Assembly: GCA_035758825.1 (NCBI GenBank)
Contig: DASTWA010000008.1
Location: forward strand, 186,001-250,000
Source: JARIHD01 sp035758825
GTDB taxonomy: Bacteria; Patescibacteriota; Saccharimonadia; Saccharimonadales; UBA4665
Reading direction: 5' to 3'
Length of the DNA: 64,000 nucleotides
In this document: positions 24,846 through 33,940 of the stretch, piece after piece
How the letters are laid out: every line of letters begins with the position of its first letter
Numbering within the stretch: position 1 is the first letter of the stretch
Translations under genes and position numbers: made by a program
Notes under the pieces: model-generated
The model's database searches: none
What the model saw: the letters and a program-made list of their open reading frames with translations, nothing else
Told to the model about the DNA's origin: nothing

Positions 24846-25349
24846 TTAAAGCTTTGCATCTCTAATCTTCTTCATTCCTACTAAAATAAGTTTACCAATG
24901 TCATCATAGGCAATTTTATCGATTGCCTGGCTGACAGGCAGCCAACGGATGTCGTTGAGCCAGTCCTCGGGCTCTAATTTGTTTGTGTTGCCCAAACCCT
25001 GCACTAGGTAAATGTGCATGGTCATAAGCACCAACGTCTGGCCACGGCGATAGCGGAAGTTAACCTTGCCCAACCAGTTGAAGACCTTCATTTCCTGCAG
25101 ACCCGTCTCTTCGCGGATCTCGCGTTCAGCTGTCGCCTTAGGCTCCTCGTCAGGCTCTACATGGCCCTTGGGGATCGTCCAGCGGTTCTTGGCATCCTGG
25201 ATTAGCAAGATTTCGAGTCGGCCACCTTTGTTCTGGTTGCGGCGGAAGATGATCCCGCCCGAGGTTGTCTCACGAACCACTTCCTGAATCGTAGGGCGCC
25301 TGCCTGGCATAAACCGGCGGATTCCCTGGATTGGTTTGGGTCGTTTCAT
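24846..25349 (-). CDS. Nudix hydrolase
   Basis: The 167-aa protein has a complete Nudix box, GHVEPDEEPKATAEREIREE followed by TGL, after a strand ILLIQDAKNRWTIPKG. This is the MutT/Ap4A-hydrolase type fold. The very basic N-terminus (MKRPKPIQGIRRFMPGRRP) could bind nucleic acid. Substrate unknown; dinucleoside polyphosphates are a fair guess. It lies 14 bases before rnc and 6 bases after nusB, so it is co-transcribed with them. Confidence 0.85.
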   Translation of the reverse strand: MKRPKPIQGIRRFMPGRRPTIQEVVRETTSGGIIFRRNQNKGGRLEILLIQDAKNRWTIPKGHVEPDEEPKATAEREIREETGLQEMKVFNWLGKVNFRYRRGQTLVLMTMHIYLVQGLGNTNKLEPEDWLNDIRWLPVSQAIDKIAYDDIGKLILVGMKKIRDAKL

Positions 25350-25355
25350 GGCCGC

Positions 25356-25823
25356 TTAACCTTCTTTCTGTGAGCCGCCTTCGGACTCACCGGCTCCTCC
25401 GCCCTGCTGCCTTAACGCCGTGCCCAGCACTCCGTTAATAAACTTCGACGAATTTTCGCTACCAAACGCTTTCGCTAGCTCAACCGCCTCGTTAATGACA
25501 ACCTTAGGCGGTACTTCGGGCTCATGCAGTAATTCGTACAAACCCATTCGGAGCACAACACGGTCCATACGGGCGATTTGCTCGATCGGCCATTCAGGGG
25601 CTATTGGCTGCAGTGCAGCGTCCAGCTCTGACGCACGCTGATCAACACCATGGACAAGCCGTTCGATGAACTCCTTGTCTTCGACGGTGCCTTCGTAGCG
25701 GGCGATGTTGCGCGCCAATACGGCTTCAAGATCGAGGTCATTGTCGCCCGCACTCCGACGAAAATCCTGTTCGTACAGGGTTTGCAGGGCAATAATGCGA
25801 CCGAGGTGACGATTTGATGCCAT
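25356..25823 (-). CDS. nusB: Transcription antitermination factor NusB
   Basis: This 155-aa helical protein starts MASNRHLGRIIALQTLYEQD and contains ARMDRVVLRMGLYELLHEPE and VPPKVVINEAVELAKAFGSE, ending NSSKFINGVLG, all standard NusB. It helps antitermination on rRNA operons with NusE. The C-terminus has a short Gly/Glu-rich tail. A TATACT box lies about 30 bases upstream, besides read-through from rpmF. Confidence 0.95.
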   Translation of the reverse strand: MASNRHLGRIIALQTLYEQDFRRSAGDNDLDLEAVLARNIARYEGTVEDKEFIERLVHGVDQRASELDAALQPIAPEWPIEQIARMDRVVLRMGLYELLHEPEVPPKVVINEAVELAKAFGSENSSKFINGVLGTALRQQGGGAGESEGGSQKEG

Positions 25824-25875
25824 ATTGTTAAATTCCGTTTACAGTTCCAGTATAGCCCACCAACATACCTACAAA

Positions 25876-26022
25876 CTAGGCGGCCTTTTTGCCGGTCTCA
25901 CGCTTTGTGGTGCGAACCTTAACTGGTGACTTAGCGTTAACAGCACGAGCCAGCTTAAGGACTAAGTGGCTACGGCGTGCGCCAGTGCGACGTGCTGAAG
26001 TACGTTTCTTTGGTTTACCCAT
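25876..26022 (-). CDS. rpmF: 50S ribosomal protein bL32
   Basis: This short 48-aa basic protein begins MGKPKKRTSARRTGARRSHL and ends RTTKRETGKKAA. The N-terminal P-K-x-R-T-S-x-x-R-R pattern is typical of bL32. The C-terminal zinc-binding CxxC...C motifs are absent, as in zinc-free forms. AAGGAG lies 13 bases upstream of ATG 26022, and a TATAAT box around 26080 is the likely promoter. It sits upstream of nusB. Confidence 0.85.
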   Translation of the reverse strand: MGKPKKRTSARRTGARRSHLVLKLARAVNAKSPVKVRTTKRETGKKAA

Positions 26023-26173
26023 GGGGAGAGGAACTCCTTACCTAATGAAAATCTGTTATTTCTAATAACTTGCCCTGATTATACCGCATTATCTAGCAAT
26101 TCTCAAGGGGTGAGCGTCATCTGCCCACTCCCAGCCTAGCAAGTATTGGCTGCAGCAACGCTGGAGAATGCGT

Positions 26174-28642
26174 TTAGACGACGAAATTGACTAATTTGCC
26201 CGGCACATAAACGCTCTTTTTGGGCTCACCAGTTACATAGCCAGCGACCTTCTCGTCGGCGCGGGCAGCTTCTAGAATTTGTTCTTTGGAGGCGTCGCTT
26301 GGCATTTCCAGCTGGGCACGGAGCTTGCCATTTACCTGGACGACAATCGTCATGGTGTCACTCACCAGATATTGGTCGTCGTAGGCCGGCCAAGTACTCT
26401 GGTGCACGGAGCCTTCTTTGCCAAGTTGCTCCCATAGCTCTTCTGAAATATGCGGAGCAAACGGTGCCAACAGCTGCACAAGGGTCATTACTGCCCAGTC
26501 CCATGTTTCGGGCGCTTGTTCGTAGCGGACCAACGCCTTGAGCTTGTATAACTCGTTAACTGCCTCCATTAAGCCGGCGATAGCGGTGTTGAAGCCCATG
26601 TCTTCCAGGTCTTTGCTAACCCGCTGGATAGCCCGGTGCACGCAGCGCTTAAGCTCTAGGTCGTCGGCCGGCTGCATATCCTCGCCACGGTCCATGTACT
26701 CCTGGGCGATTGCCCAGACACGCTGCAAGAAACGGAATGCGCCGCCCATACCTTCGACGCTCCAGTTGGCGGCCTGGTTCCATGGGCCAATAAAGAGTTC
26801 CATGATACGGATAGCGTCCGCACCGTAGCCCTGGTCGATCAAAATGCCAGGCTCGATGGTGTTGCCCTTGGATTTACTCATTTTGGAGCCGTCTGGAGCC
26901 AGGATCATGCCATGGTTGCGGAGCGTCTTGAACGGCTCACCGAAACCGATCAGGCCGGCGTCCTGCATGACCTTGGTCCACATGCGCGCGTACAGCAGGT
27001 GCATGACAGCATGTTCGGCGCCGCCAATGTAATCATCGACCGGGAGCCAATACTTAATCTTGGCTGGGTCGAATGCTTCTTTGTCGTTTTTGGGATCGGC
27101 AAAACGCAAGAAGTACCAGCTGGAACAGGCAAAGCCGTCCATGGTGTCGGTCTCGCGTTGCGCCGGGCCGCCACAAGTTGGACAGGTCGTGTTCACCCAT
27201 TCTTCTACGCGGGCCAGCGGGCTGCGGCCGTCACCGGAGGGTTCAAAGGTAGTAAGTTCGGGCAACACTACAGGCAGTTGGTCTTCGGGGATGGGTACGA
27301 TGCCATCTTTTTCGCAGTGGACAACCGGAATTGGCGCACCCCAGTAGCGCTGACGGCTGATCAGCCAATCGCGGACCTTGTAGTTGACTTTGGCCTCAGC
27401 CTTGCCTTCTTTGACAATTTTTTCAAAGATCAGGTCACCGGCCTGCTTGTTGTCCATGCCATCGTAGGGCGTGCCGGTGTTAATCTGCTTGCCCGGTCCT
27501 TTGTAGACATCCAGGCTCTTCAGGTCTTCGTAGCCTTCGGGCACTTCGGTAGTCAGGATCATCGGGATATCGTGCTTAAGGGCGAACTCGCGGTCACGAA
27601 GGTCATGGCCGCCCATGCCCATTACTACACCCGTGCCATAACCAGCCAGGACATAACTGGCGGCGTAAATCGGCACCGGCTTGCCATTGAATGGGTTCTT
27701 GGCATACTTGCCGGTAAAGACACCTGTCTTTTCTTTGTCCTCCTGACGCTGGACGTCAGTCAGACTCTGGACTTCCTGGCGGTAGCTGTGTACGCGAGCC
27801 TTGTGGTCGTCGGCGGTCAACGAATCTAATGCCGGTGACTCCGGGGCGACAACAATGAATGTCACGCCAGGCAGCGTGTCCTTGCGGGTGGTGAAGGTCT
27901 TAAAGCTTGCACCTTCTTCGTTGCCCTTGTCGTCGCAGACCTCCCAAGTTATCTCGGCGCCTTCGCTGCGGCCAATCCAGTTGCGCTGCATGTTCTTGAT
28001 ACTGTCAGTCCAGTTAACCTCGTCGAGGTCGGCAGCCAGACGGTCAGCATAGTCAGTAATTTTAAAGAACCACTGCGGCAAAGCCTTCTTTTCGACAACC
28101 GAACCACAACGCCAGCATTTGCCGTCTTCGACCTGCTCGTTAGCCAGCACGGTCTTGTCTATCGGGCACCACCACTGGTTGCTCTCTTTACGGTAAGCTA
28201 AACCGCGCTTGTGCAGGAGCAAGAAGAACCACTGTGTCCAGCGGTAGTATTCAGGATCGGAACTGGCAAACTCGCGGGACCAATCGTAACTGAAGCCCAT
28301 CTGGGTAAGCTGCCGCTTGAACTTACCAGTGTTCTCGATAATGGCTTGCTGGGGGCTGACACCGGTCTTGATCGCATAATTCTCGGCGGGCAATCCAAAG
28401 GCATCCCATCCCATGGGGTGGAGCACGTTGTAGCCGTTCATACGGGCGTGACGTGCCAGGGCGTCACCGATCGTGTAGTTACGGACGTGGCCGACGTGCA
28501 TGGCCGCACCGCTCGGGTACGGGAAGTACTCGAGGATGTATTTCTTTGGTTTGTCGGTACTGCCTTCGGCTTCGTAGATTTTGCTATCGGCCCATTTTTG
28601 CTGCCACTTCGGCTCAATTTCTTTTGGATTGTATCGTTTCAC
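26174..28642 (-). CDS. leuS: Leucyl-tRNA synthetase
   Basis: The 822-aa class I enzyme has the HIGH-type motif as FPYPSGAAMHVGHVRNYTIG, the zinc-like CPTCGG, the editing domain, the KMSKS motif (DGSKMSKSKGNTIEPG) and the C-terminal anticodon/C-terminal domain ending MTIVVQVNGKLRAQLEMP. It charges tRNA-Leu. Two matching tRNA-Leu genes (anticodons GAG and CAG) are in the same window. The start is GTG 28642, nine bases after AGGAG. A leucine-rich leader ORF and two TATAAT boxes lie upstream. Confidence 0.97.
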   Translation of the reverse strand: MKRYNPKEIEPKWQQKWADSKIYEAEGSTDKPKKYILEYFPYPSGAAMHVGHVRNYTIGDALARHARMNGYNVLHPMGWDAFGLPAENYAIKTGVSPQQAIIENTGKFKRQLTQMGFSYDWSREFASSDPEYYRWTQWFFLLLHKRGLAYRKESNQWWCPIDKTVLANEQVEDGKCWRCGSVVEKKALPQWFFKITDYADRLAADLDEVNWTDSIKNMQRNWIGRSEGAEITWEVCDDKGNEEGASFKTFTTRKDTLPGVTFIVVAPESPALDSLTADDHKARVHSYRQEVQSLTDVQRQEDKEKTGVFTGKYAKNPFNGKPVPIYAASYVLAGYGTGVVMGMGGHDLRDREFALKHDIPMILTTEVPEGYEDLKSLDVYKGPGKQINTGTPYDGMDNKQAGDLIFEKIVKEGKAEAKVNYKVRDWLISRQRYWGAPIPVVHCEKDGIVPIPEDQLPVVLPELTTFEPSGDGRSPLARVEEWVNTTCPTCGGPAQRETDTMDGFACSSWYFLRFADPKNDKEAFDPAKIKYWLPVDDYIGGAEHAVMHLLYARMWTKVMQDAGLIGFGEPFKTLRNHGMILAPDGSKMSKSKGNTIEPGILIDQGYGADAIRIMELFIGPWNQAANWSVEGMGGAFRFLQRVWAIAQEYMDRGEDMQPADDLELKRCVHRAIQRVSKDLEDMGFNTAIAGLMEAVNELYKLKALVRYEQAPETWDWAVMTLVQLLAPFAPHISEELWEQLGKEGSVHQSTWPAYDDQYLVSDTMTIVVQVNGKLRAQLEMPSDASKEQILEAARADEKVAGYVTGEPKKSVYVPGKLVNFVV

Positions 28643-28680
28643 TGCTTAAAACTCCTGCTTGTTTGCGGTCTTTACGGTTC

Positions 28681-28772
28681 ATTATATCGGAATAAGAAAG
28701 TATGCGCCCCTACTGGGCGAGGAGATGGTCGAGACCGAGGAGTGTGCGGCAGCTCATGATGAACAAATTATA
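28681..28772 (-). promoter_or_regulatory. leuS promoter pair and possible attenuator
   Basis: Two TATAAT boxes read toward leuS, at 28772-28767 and 28686-28681. Between them lie the leader ORF (28757-28710) and a GC-rich hairpin CGCCC/GGGCG (28705-28719) overlapping the leader stop codon. A U-rich tract (AUACUUUCUUAUU) follows, resembling a weak terminator. The outer promoter would give attenuator-controlled mRNA; the inner one would bypass it. Confidence 0.5.
28710..28757 (-). CDS. Leucine-rich leader peptide upstream of leuS
   Basis: This 15-codon ORF encodes MSCRTLLGLDHLLAQ and has five Leu codons, all CTC, the codon read by the tRNA-Leu(GAG) gene at 52328. TATAAT lies nine bases before its ATG, so it would be translated from the very 5' end of the transcript. 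Such peptides are known upstream of amino-acid operons and some tRNA-synthetase genes, where ribosome stalling on scarce charged tRNA controls attenuation. Here this is inferred from sequence only. Confidence 0.5.
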   Translation of the reverse strand: MSCRTLLGLDHLLAQ

Positions 28773-28796
28773 CCATGCCGCCAACAGATTACCAGG

Positions 28797-29573
28797 CTAC
28801 TTATAGCCAAAATACTGGCCTTGGTCGCCGGCGCTTAGGTTCATGAGCTGGCTGACCGTCACAAACTGGTATCTGCTCTTGAGCTGCTCGATTGCCGGCG
28901 TCAATGCATCGGCGGTTTCGGAATAGATGTCATGCAGCAGGATAATGCCGCCCGGCTTGGCTTGCGCCATAATACCGGCGTTAATCAGTGCCGGGTCGCG
29001 GACCTTCCAGTCTTCGGGGTCAATATCCCAGCGAACAATACTCATTTTGGCATGGCTCTTGACGATATCATTGACCGCGCCATACGGCGGACGCAATATT
29101 CGCGGAGCCGGCACACCGGCAGCAATGACCGCCCGTTGAGTAGCGGCCAGTTCGGCGTCTACTTCTGCTGGCAACATCTTGGTTAGATTTGGATGGCTCC
29201 AGCTGTGGTTACCGATTTCATGGCCTTCGGCATGCATACGCCTCAATATACCCTCGTTCCCAGGCACCCGCTTGCCCACTACAAAAAAAGTAGCCGTAAC
29301 ATGCTCATTCGCTAAGATATCAAGAATGCGAGGCGTTACGCCGGATTCCGGGCCGTCATCGAATGTCAGTGCCAAACAGGGTAACCGATGGCAATTTAGC
29401 TCAAGCTCAACCTGTGCGCCTCGAACCTGCGGGCTCAAACCGGTAGTTATAGGCGAGGCATACACCGCCCGGAACACGCTTCCCAGCGCACCGACACACA
29501 GACAAATGACAAGAAAGCCCACGAACAGCTGCGGACGTGTCATCCATGCAAACCGATGTCGGACGTTCCCCAT
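28797..29573 (-). CDS. Polysaccharide deacetylase (NodB homology)
   Basis: The 258-aa protein is anchored by an N-terminal membrane segment (FVGFLVICLCVGALGSVFRA), with an external NodB domain: motif 1 TFDDGPE, motif 2 HSWSHPNL, motif 3 RPPYGAVN and ILLHDIY with the catalytic His. It probably removes acetyl groups from peptidoglycan or other envelope glycans. The frame is open up to 29630. I chose ATG 29573 because the longer start would run into the divergent ddl promoter. Confidence 0.88.
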   Translation of the reverse strand: MGNVRHRFAWMTRPQLFVGFLVICLCVGALGSVFRAVYASPITTGLSPQVRGAQVELELNCHRLPCLALTFDDGPESGVTPRILDILANEHVTATFFVVGKRVPGNEGILRRMHAEGHEIGNHSWSHPNLTKMLPAEVDAELAATQRAVIAAGVPAPRILRPPYGAVNDIVKSHAKMSIVRWDIDPEDWKVRDPALINAGIMAQAKPGGIILLHDIYSETADALTPAIEQLKSRYQFVTVSQLMNLSAGDQGQYFGYK

Positions 29574-29647
29574 AGTAGATAGATTGTTGCAGAAATTTAC
29601 TAACAAATCCAGTAAGGCTTCAACGTACACCAGGTATACTTATCAGT

Positions 29648-30538
29648 ATGAACATTGCAGTACTAGCGGGCGGCACGTCCGGCGAACGAGAAATATCTTT
29701 GCGCTCTGGTGCCGCAGTCGCAAAAGCCCTGCAAACTAAGGGGCACGTAGTTACCCTGGTAGACCCCTTGGACGGACTGGATTTAATAGATACAGGCACT
29801 GACGTCGTCTTCCCCGCACTCCACGGCGCAGGAGGCGAGGACGGCACCATTCAAATGGAGCTCGAAAAACGAGGCATCGCATACGTGGGCTCCGACTCCG
29901 TAGCTTCGGCGCTCTGCTTTGACAAGTGGGCCTACCGGGACAGGCTGCGCGAGACCGGACTACCGATCGCCGAAGGCGAGATGGTCAACGCCCAGAGCTT
30001 CTGGCGATCGCCTCTCTCAAAGAAGCCGTATGTGCTCAAACCAGTAGATGGCGGCTCGACTATCGATACGTTTATTGTCCGCGACCCTACTAACGCTGAT
30101 CAGCAAAAAATCAAGGAGGCGCTAGCCCGCTACGATGAGATGCTCCTCGAAGAACTCGTCGAAGGTATTGAGATTACTGTCGGCGTCCTGGGCGACCAGG
30201 CCTTGCCACCCGTCGAAATCATTCCACCGGAGGGCGGCGAATTCGATTACGAGAACAAGTACAATGGCAAGACGCGCGAACTCTGCCCAGCTGAAAATAT
30301 CGGCGATGCTGCCCAAAAGAAGGCCAAAAGTCTGGCCTTACGAGCACATGCTGTGGCCGGCTGCAAAGACCTTTCGAGGACCGACATTATTGTCAGAAAG
30401 GACGGGTCGCAGGTTATTCTGGAGACTAACACGCTGCCTGGCATGACCGGCCAAAGCCTATACCCTAAGGCCGCAGCCGCAGCCGGCATAGGTTTTGCCG
30501 ATCTGGTTGACCGGCTTGTAGCTATGGCTACGGTCTAA
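29648..30538 (+). CDS. ddl: D-alanine--D-alanine ligase
   Basis: The 296-aa ATP-grasp enzyme starts NIAVLAGGTSGEREISLRSG and has ALHGAGGEDGTIQ, KPVDGGSTIDTF, EELVEGIEITVGVLG and the Mg2+ site LETNTLPGMT. It joins two D-Ala for peptidoglycan and supplies the substrate of the convergent MurF-like ligase. TATACT (29635-29640) lies seven bases before the ATG. It ends overlapping the MurF-like gene by 11 bases. Confidence 0.95.
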   Translation: MNIAVLAGGTSGEREISLRSGAAVAKALQTKGHVVTLVDPLDGLDLIDTGTDVVFPALHGAGGEDGTIQMELEKRGIAYVGSDSVASALCFDKWAYRDRLRETGLPIAEGEMVNAQSFWRSPLSKKPYVLKPVDGGSTIDTFIVRDPTNADQQKIKEALARYDEMLLEELVEGIEITVGVLGDQALPPVEIIPPEGGEFDYENKYNGKTRELCPAENIGDAAQKKAKSLALRAHAVAGCKDLSRTDIIVRKDGSQVILETNTLPGMTGQSLYPKAAAAAGIGFADLVDRLVAMATV

Positions 30539-32150
30539 ATTGACGCTTTTTTACGCTCATCCAGTAGTCGGACTGGCGGACCAACTTGGCTTCGTCGGTT
30601 TTGTCGGACAACAGTACTTTTATGGCTTCTTCGGCAAAAACGCGGTTTTGGGAACCTTTTGCCAGGACAACGGCGCCTTCCTTTAGCTCTTTTTTGACGA
30701 ATCGTCCAGCCTTATACGGGTCCAAGAAGCTTTTGACCTGACAGCCGCGCTCCTTGGCGACCGGCGCCAGGTATTGTTTGGCATCGGGTCCGAGTGCGAT
30801 AACCCAATCCAGTTTGGTAGGGTCACAGTGCTCTGCGACCTCCCGGTGAGCCTGCGGGCTGTAGCTGCCGAGCTCGTTCATACTTCCCAGGATTGCAATA
30901 CGCTGGGCCGCCTCACCGCTCTGCAGTACATCCAGTGCGGCCTTGGCGGCTACCGGGCTTGCATTGTACGTATCGTCGATGATGGTGCTGTCCTTGATGC
31001 CGTGCAAGATTTGCATACGGCCAGCAAATGCCGTTATGTCCGCCAGCCCTTTTTGAATATCGGAGTCCTCAAGACCGAGCATATGGGCGGCTGCCCCGGC
31101 TGCCAGCGCGATCTTTGCCCCCTGCTCTCCTAGCAGCGGCAGGTTGAACGAAAAGTTACCCGCGTCCGCTAAGGCAAAGGTCACTTTTTGGCCGTGCATT
31201 CCCTTAGCCTGCCGTTCCTTGACGCGATATGGGGCAGTGGCCGAAAAACCATAACCGATGTAGTTACGGTCAACCAAATAATCGCCAGGTGTATCGTCGA
31301 TATTCACGAGCGCCTGTTTTGCAAAATGCAACGCCGACAGCTCTTCTCTGGCTACAGAATCGAGCGTGCCGAAGTATTCCATGTGCTCAGGAGTTACGGC
31401 AGTAACTATTACCAATTCGGGCTTGATGTACGCAAATTGCATTATTTGCCCCGGTCCGTCAGTACCCAGTTCGGCAACGACCACCTGGTATGGATATGCG
31501 CCAGCAATCATCTGTTCGTTCTTAATAAAAATTCTAATCCAAGCTGCCACATTAAAGATATGCGGCTGTGCATGCCCAAAAAAGATTAGCGGCACGGTGA
31601 CCCGGTCGTTATAGTTACCTTCCTGCCACATCACCCGGCGGGACGATTGCAGGACGCGGGCGACGGCTATTTTAGTCGACGTCTTGCCGATACTGCCAAC
31701 GACCCCCACGACGCTGAACGCATGACGGGATCGGAGGCGTTTGACCTGTGCTTCGAGTATACGGCAGATGATTGCCCGCCCAAGCGCCTTTGGTCGGAGC
31801 AGCCAGCGCATCGCGACGCCCAGGGCCAAAAAATGAGCCCACACGATCGGATATGCAAGTATGATAGCCAGGCCAAACTGCCAGCCGCCGCTAAGACCGT
31901 CAGCCCACCACCGCCATACCACAAACAGACCGACGATAACCTGCACCAGCATACCAAGCCGCACGTAGAAGAGAAGCTTCCTGGTCTGCGGACCATAGAC
32001 GAGCACCTTGTGCCGGATGATCGCAGTAAAATTACTGGTCTGCCAATAACGCCGCAGGTAATAGACCGTCTTAAAGTCACTCGTTTGCAAAAGATAGATA
32101 AGAGCACGTGGGTACTGCCACGAGTAAAGGCTAAGGAGACTTTTTATCAT
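30528..32150 (-). CDS. MurF-like Mur ligase with N-terminal membrane region
   Basis: In this 540-aa protein residues 1 to about 150 are an added region with two membrane helices (LGMLVQVIVGLFVVWRWWAD and FGLAIILAYPIVWAHFLALG). A Mur ligase core follows with the ATP loop VGSIGKTSTKIAVARVL, TAVTPEHMEYF, and domain 3 with DDTYNASPVAAKAALDVL typical of MurF. It would add D-Ala-D-Ala to the peptide stem. TATAAT (32162-32157) lies exactly six bases before ATG 32150, so the longer frame from 32168 is rejected. The convergent ddl supports the role. Confidence 0.88.
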   Translation of the reverse strand: MIKSLLSLYSWQYPRALIYLLQTSDFKTVYYLRRYWQTSNFTAIIRHKVLVYGPQTRKLLFYVRLGMLVQVIVGLFVVWRWWADGLSGGWQFGLAIILAYPIVWAHFLALGVAMRWLLRPKALGRAIICRILEAQVKRLRSRHAFSVVGVVGSIGKTSTKIAVARVLQSSRRVMWQEGNYNDRVTVPLIFFGHAQPHIFNVAAWIRIFIKNEQMIAGAYPYQVVVAELGTDGPGQIMQFAYIKPELVIVTAVTPEHMEYFGTLDSVAREELSALHFAKQALVNIDDTPGDYLVDRNYIGYGFSATAPYRVKERQAKGMHGQKVTFALADAGNFSFNLPLLGEQGAKIALAAGAAAHMLGLEDSDIQKGLADITAFAGRMQILHGIKDSTIIDDTYNASPVAAKAALDVLQSGEAAQRIAILGSMNELGSYSPQAHREVAEHCDPTKLDWVIALGPDAKQYLAPVAKERGCQVKSFLDPYKAGRFVKKELKEGAVVLAKGSQNRVFAEEAIKVLLSDKTDEAKLVRQSDYWMSVKKRQFRP

Positions 32151-32217
32151 AGGCCTATTATACGCCAACGGGCCTCATGCTTGTCCGCACTAGGCCCATT
32201 GATTAGTGTTAACTTTT

Positions 32218-32724
32218 TTATAGGAAGTACAGCACCGCGATAGCAGCGATCAATACGACGGCTACGGCAAGTAGCACAAAAATGGTCTTTTTGTCGTTGT
32301 GAGGCACTGCGGCTGGAGCCACAGGAGGCATTGCCGAAGGCTCGGTACCGGGTGTAACCGTTGAATCCCCAAGTGGCGCCTGGAGGTCGGTTGGAGCGTC
32401 CGATTGAGGCATTGTCGCTTCCGAAACCGGAGGAGCAGGATTGGCGTCTGCTGACGGCGCAACCTCCGAAGATGGCTGCTCGGGGGTGGCCACAGGCGTT
32501 GTGTCGGGCGTCGACGCCAGGGAGGCTTGCTGCTCGTCGCCGCCTTCGGCAGCGTCCGTCACAGGTGTCGCAGAAGCCGGCGACTCGTCTTCCATATTTG
32601 GCGTTGGCAATGCTTCCTCCGGTGTTTCGGTTGGCGTTGCAGGCTCTTGGGGCGCGTCCGCTAGCGGAGTCGTTACTTTTTCCTCATCAGAGGCAGTAGG
32701 ATTTACATTTTTTTGTGGATCCAT
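32218..32724 (-). CDS. Pro/Ala/Thr-rich tail-anchored protein
   Basis: The first roughly 140 of 168 residues are low-complexity (Pro, Ala, Thr, Ser, Glu), predicted disordered and acidic. A single C-terminal membrane helix follows, TIFVLLAVAVVLIAAIAVLYF. This is a tail-anchored layout with the disordered part on the cytoplasmic side. A promoter-like TATAAT lies about 45 bases upstream. Function unknown. It could be a spacer or interaction protein of the envelope. Confidence 0.6.
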   Translation of the reverse strand: MDPQKNVNPTASDEEKVTTPLADAPQEPATPTETPEEALPTPNMEDESPASATPVTDAAEGGDEQQASLASTPDTTPVATPEQPSSEVAPSADANPAPPVSEATMPQSDAPTDLQAPLGDSTVTPGTEPSAMPPVAPAAVPHNDKKTIFVLLAVAVVLIAAIAVLYFL

Positions 32725-32800
32725 ATGGCATCTTCCAGCTTATGTTTGGTAAAACTACTTTCGATTATACATAAGCGGTTCAGTTTGTATAGGGCATCCC

Positions 32801-33730
32801 CTATAAGCTGCCAAGCCTATCCTGTAGTTCCTTCGTCGTGATGTACTTGGAGGGAACTGACGCCTTGAGCGGCAGCCCGTAGCCGGCATAGGTCTGCGTG
32901 TATCCCTGTCCGCTCTCGACGGCGACTAGCTGGCGCGAATAGGCATCGACCGTCAGTGTAACGCGTAAGGCCCGAGCCGACTGGTAAGTGTTGGGATCGA
33001 CAGCGTCCAATTCGTGCAGACCCAGATCACGGGCGAATTCCTTCATGATGCGGACATACAGAATGGCCTGAATCTTGGCGTCATACGTATAAAGAAGCCT
33101 GCCGCCCTTACGCTCTTTCTTGGCGTCTTTAAAAGAGATTGCATACAGACCTTCGTTTTTCATATTCCTGACCAGGTCTTCACGCTGCCCCGCCGTCACC
33201 TGTCCAATAGGCACCGGCACGCTGCCAACCGGCAGACCAATACCCAGCACCGCCTGGGCGAACAACTGGTGACCGCTGCTTTGTGTTTCGGTCTGCTGGG
33301 CGTCATTGCTTTTGGCCCATACGCCTTCGACTTTGGCTATGTCGAGCGGCTTTCCCTGACTGTTTTTCTGGTCCGTCTTAATGCTGCGGTAACGGGTGTA
33401 ATCGGCTTCCGAAGTACCAATGATCTCGGTCTTTACTTCGGTCGATCCCTGACTTAGGGTCGTCAATGAATGGGCTGCATTGGTAGTTCCCAGCTCCATT
33501 TGGACAATTTGCTTCAGTGAGCTGCCCTGGGCTTCCTGTTTTAGTTCGGTAGTAACGCCCTTGGTAGAAAGGCTGGTGTTAATCATGGACCAAAAAACGC
33601 GCTGCGGATCGAGGTAGACGCGTGTCCACCACAGGTAGCCCGAGAGGACGAGCAGTATTGCTCCCGCCACGTATACATACCAGTAATCGTGTTTGGTAAT
33701 AGCCGAAAAGCTGTTTTTGGATAATCGCAT
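32801..33730 (-). CDS. Single-pass membrane protein, unknown function
   Basis: The 309-aa protein has one N-terminal membrane helix (YWYVYVAGAILLVLSGYLWW) followed by a large, probably extracytoplasmic, domain of mixed strands. No recognised motif. TACAAT (33742-33737) lies exactly six bases before ATG 33730, which rules out the longer frame from 33802. It may be a lipid- or wall-linked sensor, but nothing in the sequence proves this. Confidence 0.7.
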   Translation of the reverse strand: MRLSKNSFSAITKHDYWYVYVAGAILLVLSGYLWWTRVYLDPQRVFWSMINTSLSTKGVTTELKQEAQGSSLKQIVQMELGTTNAAHSLTTLSQGSTEVKTEIIGTSEADYTRYRSIKTDQKNSQGKPLDIAKVEGVWAKSNDAQQTETQSSGHQLFAQAVLGIGLPVGSVPVPIGQVTAGQREDLVRNMKNEGLYAISFKDAKKERKGGRLLYTYDAKIQAILYVRIMKEFARDLGLHELDAVDPNTYQSARALRVTLTVDAYSRQLVAVESGQGYTQTYAGYGLPLKASVPSKYITTKELQDRLGSL

Positions 33731-33775
33731 GTTGGTATTGTAGCAGTTTTGTGGGCAGAAGATGCCAAGCCAACT

Positions 33776-33811
33776 AAAAGAGCGCTTCCCTTTCCGGGTC
33801 ACGCTCTCTTG
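33776..33811 (-). terminator. Terminator after tRNA-Ala(CGC)
   Basis: On the minus strand AGAGCG...CGCTCT closes a loop with an internal CC/GG pairing and is followed by TTTT, 15 bases after the tRNA end. Confidence 0.65.
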
Positions 33812-33825
33812 GAGTTTATCTAGAC

Positions 33826-33902
33826 TGGTGGAGTATGGGAGATTCGAACTCCCGACCTCTGCATTGCGAACGCAGCGCTCTAGCCAACTGAGCTAATACC
33901 CC
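33826..33902 (-). tRNA. tRNA-Ala(CGC)
   Basis: Acceptor GGGGTAT/ATACTCC (one G-T pair), anticodon stem CTGCG/TGCAG with loop TTCGCAA (anticodon CGC, reads GCG), T arm CGGGA-GTTCGAA-TCTCC type, and encoded CCA. Confidence 0.95.
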
Positions 33903-33905
33903 GTA

Positions 33906-33935
33906 CAAAAATGACTACCCTGTCTGGGTAGTCAT
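33906..33935 (-). terminator. Terminator of the gene at 33941
   Basis: A perfect 10-bp stem, ATGACTACCC/GGGTAGTCAT, with a 5-base loop is followed on the minus strand by TTTTTG. It comes five bases after the stop codon. Confidence 0.85.
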
Positions 33936-33940
33936 GTAAC

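Noticed and set aside
26912..27829. 305-aa plus-strand ORF
   Set aside because: It lies wholly antisense inside leuS, whose product is certain. The ORF arises from codon bias of the real gene.
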